A stretch of 64,000 nt of DNA from Mucilaginibacter roseus. Its GTDB lineage: Bacteria > Bacteroidota > Bacteroidia > Sphingobacteriales > Sphingobacteriaceae. Positions 62,596-64,000 of the stretch are shown piece by piece. The notes under the pieces are model-generated. The model was not told the origin of the DNA. It saw nothing but the letters and a program-made list of their open reading frames with translations, and did not search any database. Made by a program: the position numbers and the translations under genes. The DNA lies in the NCBI RefSeq assembly GCF_021215455.1, contig NZ_JAJPWV010000004.1:372001-436000 (forward strand). Reading direction: 5' to 3'. Positions within the stretch are counted from its first letter, which is position 1. Each line of letters begins with the position of its first letter.

Positions 62596-64000
62596 ATGGA
62601 TGCATTTAAAACTCATGAGCAAGTAATTTCAGATTATAAAGCTTATCTACAATCTTTTATAAACATTAAGGACCCTAGGATTCTTGAATATGTTAATAGC
62701 AATACTTTAGTTAATCAAATTTTACCGGAGCCTCTTATTCAGTTCAATCCATCCTTTGAAAAGGGCATTTCGCTAAACGATCTCATTACTGAGGGTTTAA
62801 TACATCGAGAGTTACCAAAGGCTCTTGGTTCTTACCTCTTGTATAAGCACCAGATTGAGGCGATAAAAGCCGGTGTACAAGGCAAAGGCTTCGTAGTAAC
62901 GTCAGGCACGGGTTCAGGAAAGTCACTTACTTTTTTAGCCACTATCTTCAATGATATATTTACTAATCAAAAGGAAAAACCAAAAGGTGTAAAAGCCATA
63001 TTGGTATATCCTATGAACGCATTAATTAATTCTCAATATGAAGAAATAAAAAAATACGCCGAAAATTTTGGTGAAGGTTTTCCAGTGACTTTTGGACAAT
63101 ATACCGGCCAGGAAAGTTTTGAAGAACGAGAACGTATCAAAACGTTGGAACCTGATATTCTTCTTACTAATTATATGATGTTAGAGTTAATTATGACTCG
63201 ACAATCGGAATCATGGTTGAGAAAATCGCTAGGTAACAACTTGAAGTATGTTGTATACGATGAGTTGCACACTTATCGTGGAAGGCAAGGATCTGATGTC
63301 TCTATATTAAATAGAAGAATTCAATCGCTCGCTAGTACAAATCTTATCTTTATAGGTACATCTGCAACGATGGCGTCAAAAGGTACTCCAGAAGAAAAGA
63401 AGGGAATAGTAGCTAATGTTGCTTCATTAATATTTGGCAAAAAATATCAGAAAGACCAAATCATTAGCGAGTATCTTGAACCGTGTACAGCTGCTAAACA
63501 AATAAATGCTTATGAACTTGCTTTGGCTATTAAACAAGGGATTGATCCAGATGCAAATGAGGAGACTTTTGTTCAAAATAGTTTAGCTAATTGGTTGGAA
63601 ATAAATGTTGCGCTAAAACTAAATGAAGGTATTTTAGAACGTGCTAAACCGAAAAGTTTAAACGAAATAACTCGACAAATCAAAGGAATAACCTCTTTAG
63701 ACTTTGATGATATAAAAAATGCTCTTAAAGATTTACTAAAATGGGCAGAACGTATCAATGAGGATAATAGAAAAAGAAGAACTCGGAAAACTTTTTTACC
63801 GTTTCGTTTTCATCAATTTATTTCTCAAACAGGTTCTATATCAGTTACGTTAGAACCACGAGCAACACGCTTTGTTACATCCTCTAATGAACCTTTTGTT
63901 AAGTTACATGGTAAAGAAAAGAAGCTTTATCCGTTACTGTTTTCAAGATATTCTGGATACGACTTTCTTTGTGTAGAGCTATCATTTTCGGAAAGTAAAA
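62596..64000 (+). CDS. SF2 DEAD/DEAH-type helicase, N-terminal part, cut by window edge
   Basis: An ATG at 62596 opens a frame of 468 codons running off the window. Seen are the Q-like element YKHQIEAI, Walker A TSGTGSGKS (about 102-110), motif Ia VYPMNAL, GQYTGQESFEERER, LLTNYMMLELIMTRQ, the Walker B-like DELH (222-225, with HTYRGRQGSD) and motif III TSATMA. The layout matches the large helicases with a DUF1998 domain found in anti-phage systems such as Druantia or DISARM, or in related unassigned systems. Assignment needs the missing 3' part. Confidence 0.82.
   Translation, partial: MDAFKTHEQVISDYKAYLQSFINIKDPRILEYVNSNTLVNQILPEPLIQFNPSFEKGISLNDLITEGLIHRELPKALGSYLLYKHQIEAIKAGVQGKGFVVTSGTGSGKSLTFLATIFNDIFTNQKEKPKGVKAILVYPMNALINSQYEEIKKYAENFGEGFPVTFGQYTGQESFEERERIKTLEPDILLTNYMMLELIMTRQSESWLRKSLGNNLKYVVYDELHTYRGRQGSDVSILNRRIQSLASTNLIFIGTSATMASKGTPEEKKGIVANVASLIFGKKYQKDQIISEYLEPCTAAKQINAYELALAIKQGIDPDANEETFVQNSLANWLEINVALKLNEGILERAKPKSLNEITRQIKGITSLDFDDIKNALKDLLKWAERINEDNRKRRTRKTFLPFRFHQFISQTGSISVTLEPRATRFVTSSNEPFVKLHGKEKKLYPLLFSRYSGYDFLCVELSFSESK

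Noticed and set aside
52384..64000. Second copy of the tRNA-Asp 3' end as right attachment site
   Set aside because: I looked for the T-arm and acceptor sequence and saw no other copy within the window.
62596..64000. Naming the helicase DruE or DrmA outright
   Set aside because: The diagnostic C-terminal domain and partner genes are outside the window.

Overview
The window looks like a chromosome segment of a Sphingobacteriaceae bacterium (Bacteroidota), probably Mucilaginibacter- or Pedobacter-like; the genus is inference. The case rests on gliding-type GldA and a GldF-GldG fusion, SusCD-era lipoprotein families (DUF4397, DUF4394), DUF6157, ribosomal proteins L32 and S20 of Bacteroidota type, and promoters of the Bacteroidota kind (-33 TTG / -7 TAnnTTTG), which replace most Shine-Dalgarno signals.

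Bases 1-52,300 are conserved chromosome. Main blocks in order: a truncated S9 peptidase; a HipA-like kinase/DUF3037 pair; glutamate formimidoyltransferase; topoisomerase IV subunit B; an amidohydrolase; rlmN-comF; radC; rpsT; two DUF4397 lipoproteins; dnaN; gldFG, a porin and gldA; glyS; a DUF4394 protein; agmatine deiminase and N-carbamoylputrescine amidase (putrescine synthesis) split by a four-helix-bundle gene; a flippase-like protein and an SDR; an antiporter; LutB; an M28 peptidase; rpiB, tatC and the fatty-acid/phospholipid cluster DUF177-rpmF-plsX-fabH-accB-accC; pdxA; rsmA; a frameshifted acyltransferase; a 2-hydroxyacid dehydrogenase; greA; HIT; msrB; sucD; an Rrf2 regulator with a target oxidoreductase; and a KDG kinase/KDPG aldolase pair.

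Bases 52,310-64,000 are an AT-rich integrated island starting at tRNA-Asp(GTC): a tyrosine integrase, a Fic AMPylator with a repeat-rich promoter, a frameshifted MNT/HEPN-like protein, a small HTH regulator, a second integrase, a mobilization module (frameshifted DUF5712 protein, BfmA/BtgA-like protein, candidate oriT, excisionase-like HTH), and the first 468 codons of a large SF2 helicase that runs off the window and may belong to a defence system.

The most unusual signal is a recurring intergenic architecture: paired arrays of 7-bp (once 8-bp) units, the left array inverted relative to the right. I count five well-phased loci (gldA/glyS, aguB/aguA, DUF177/pdxA, hydroxyacid dehydrogenase/greA, greA/HIT). 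In one, the space between the arrays is filled exactly by a four-helix-bundle (S23/IVS-like) gene, and the array supplies the start codon of agmatine deiminase; in others the interior is short. This looks like an element family that I do not recognise from the literature. Other points are twin Rrf2 operators with identical half-sites and spacing, a greA leader with two terminator-like hairpins, genes whose -7 box nearly touches the start codon, and four frameshifted genes, some at homopolymers and therefore possibly sequencing errors.
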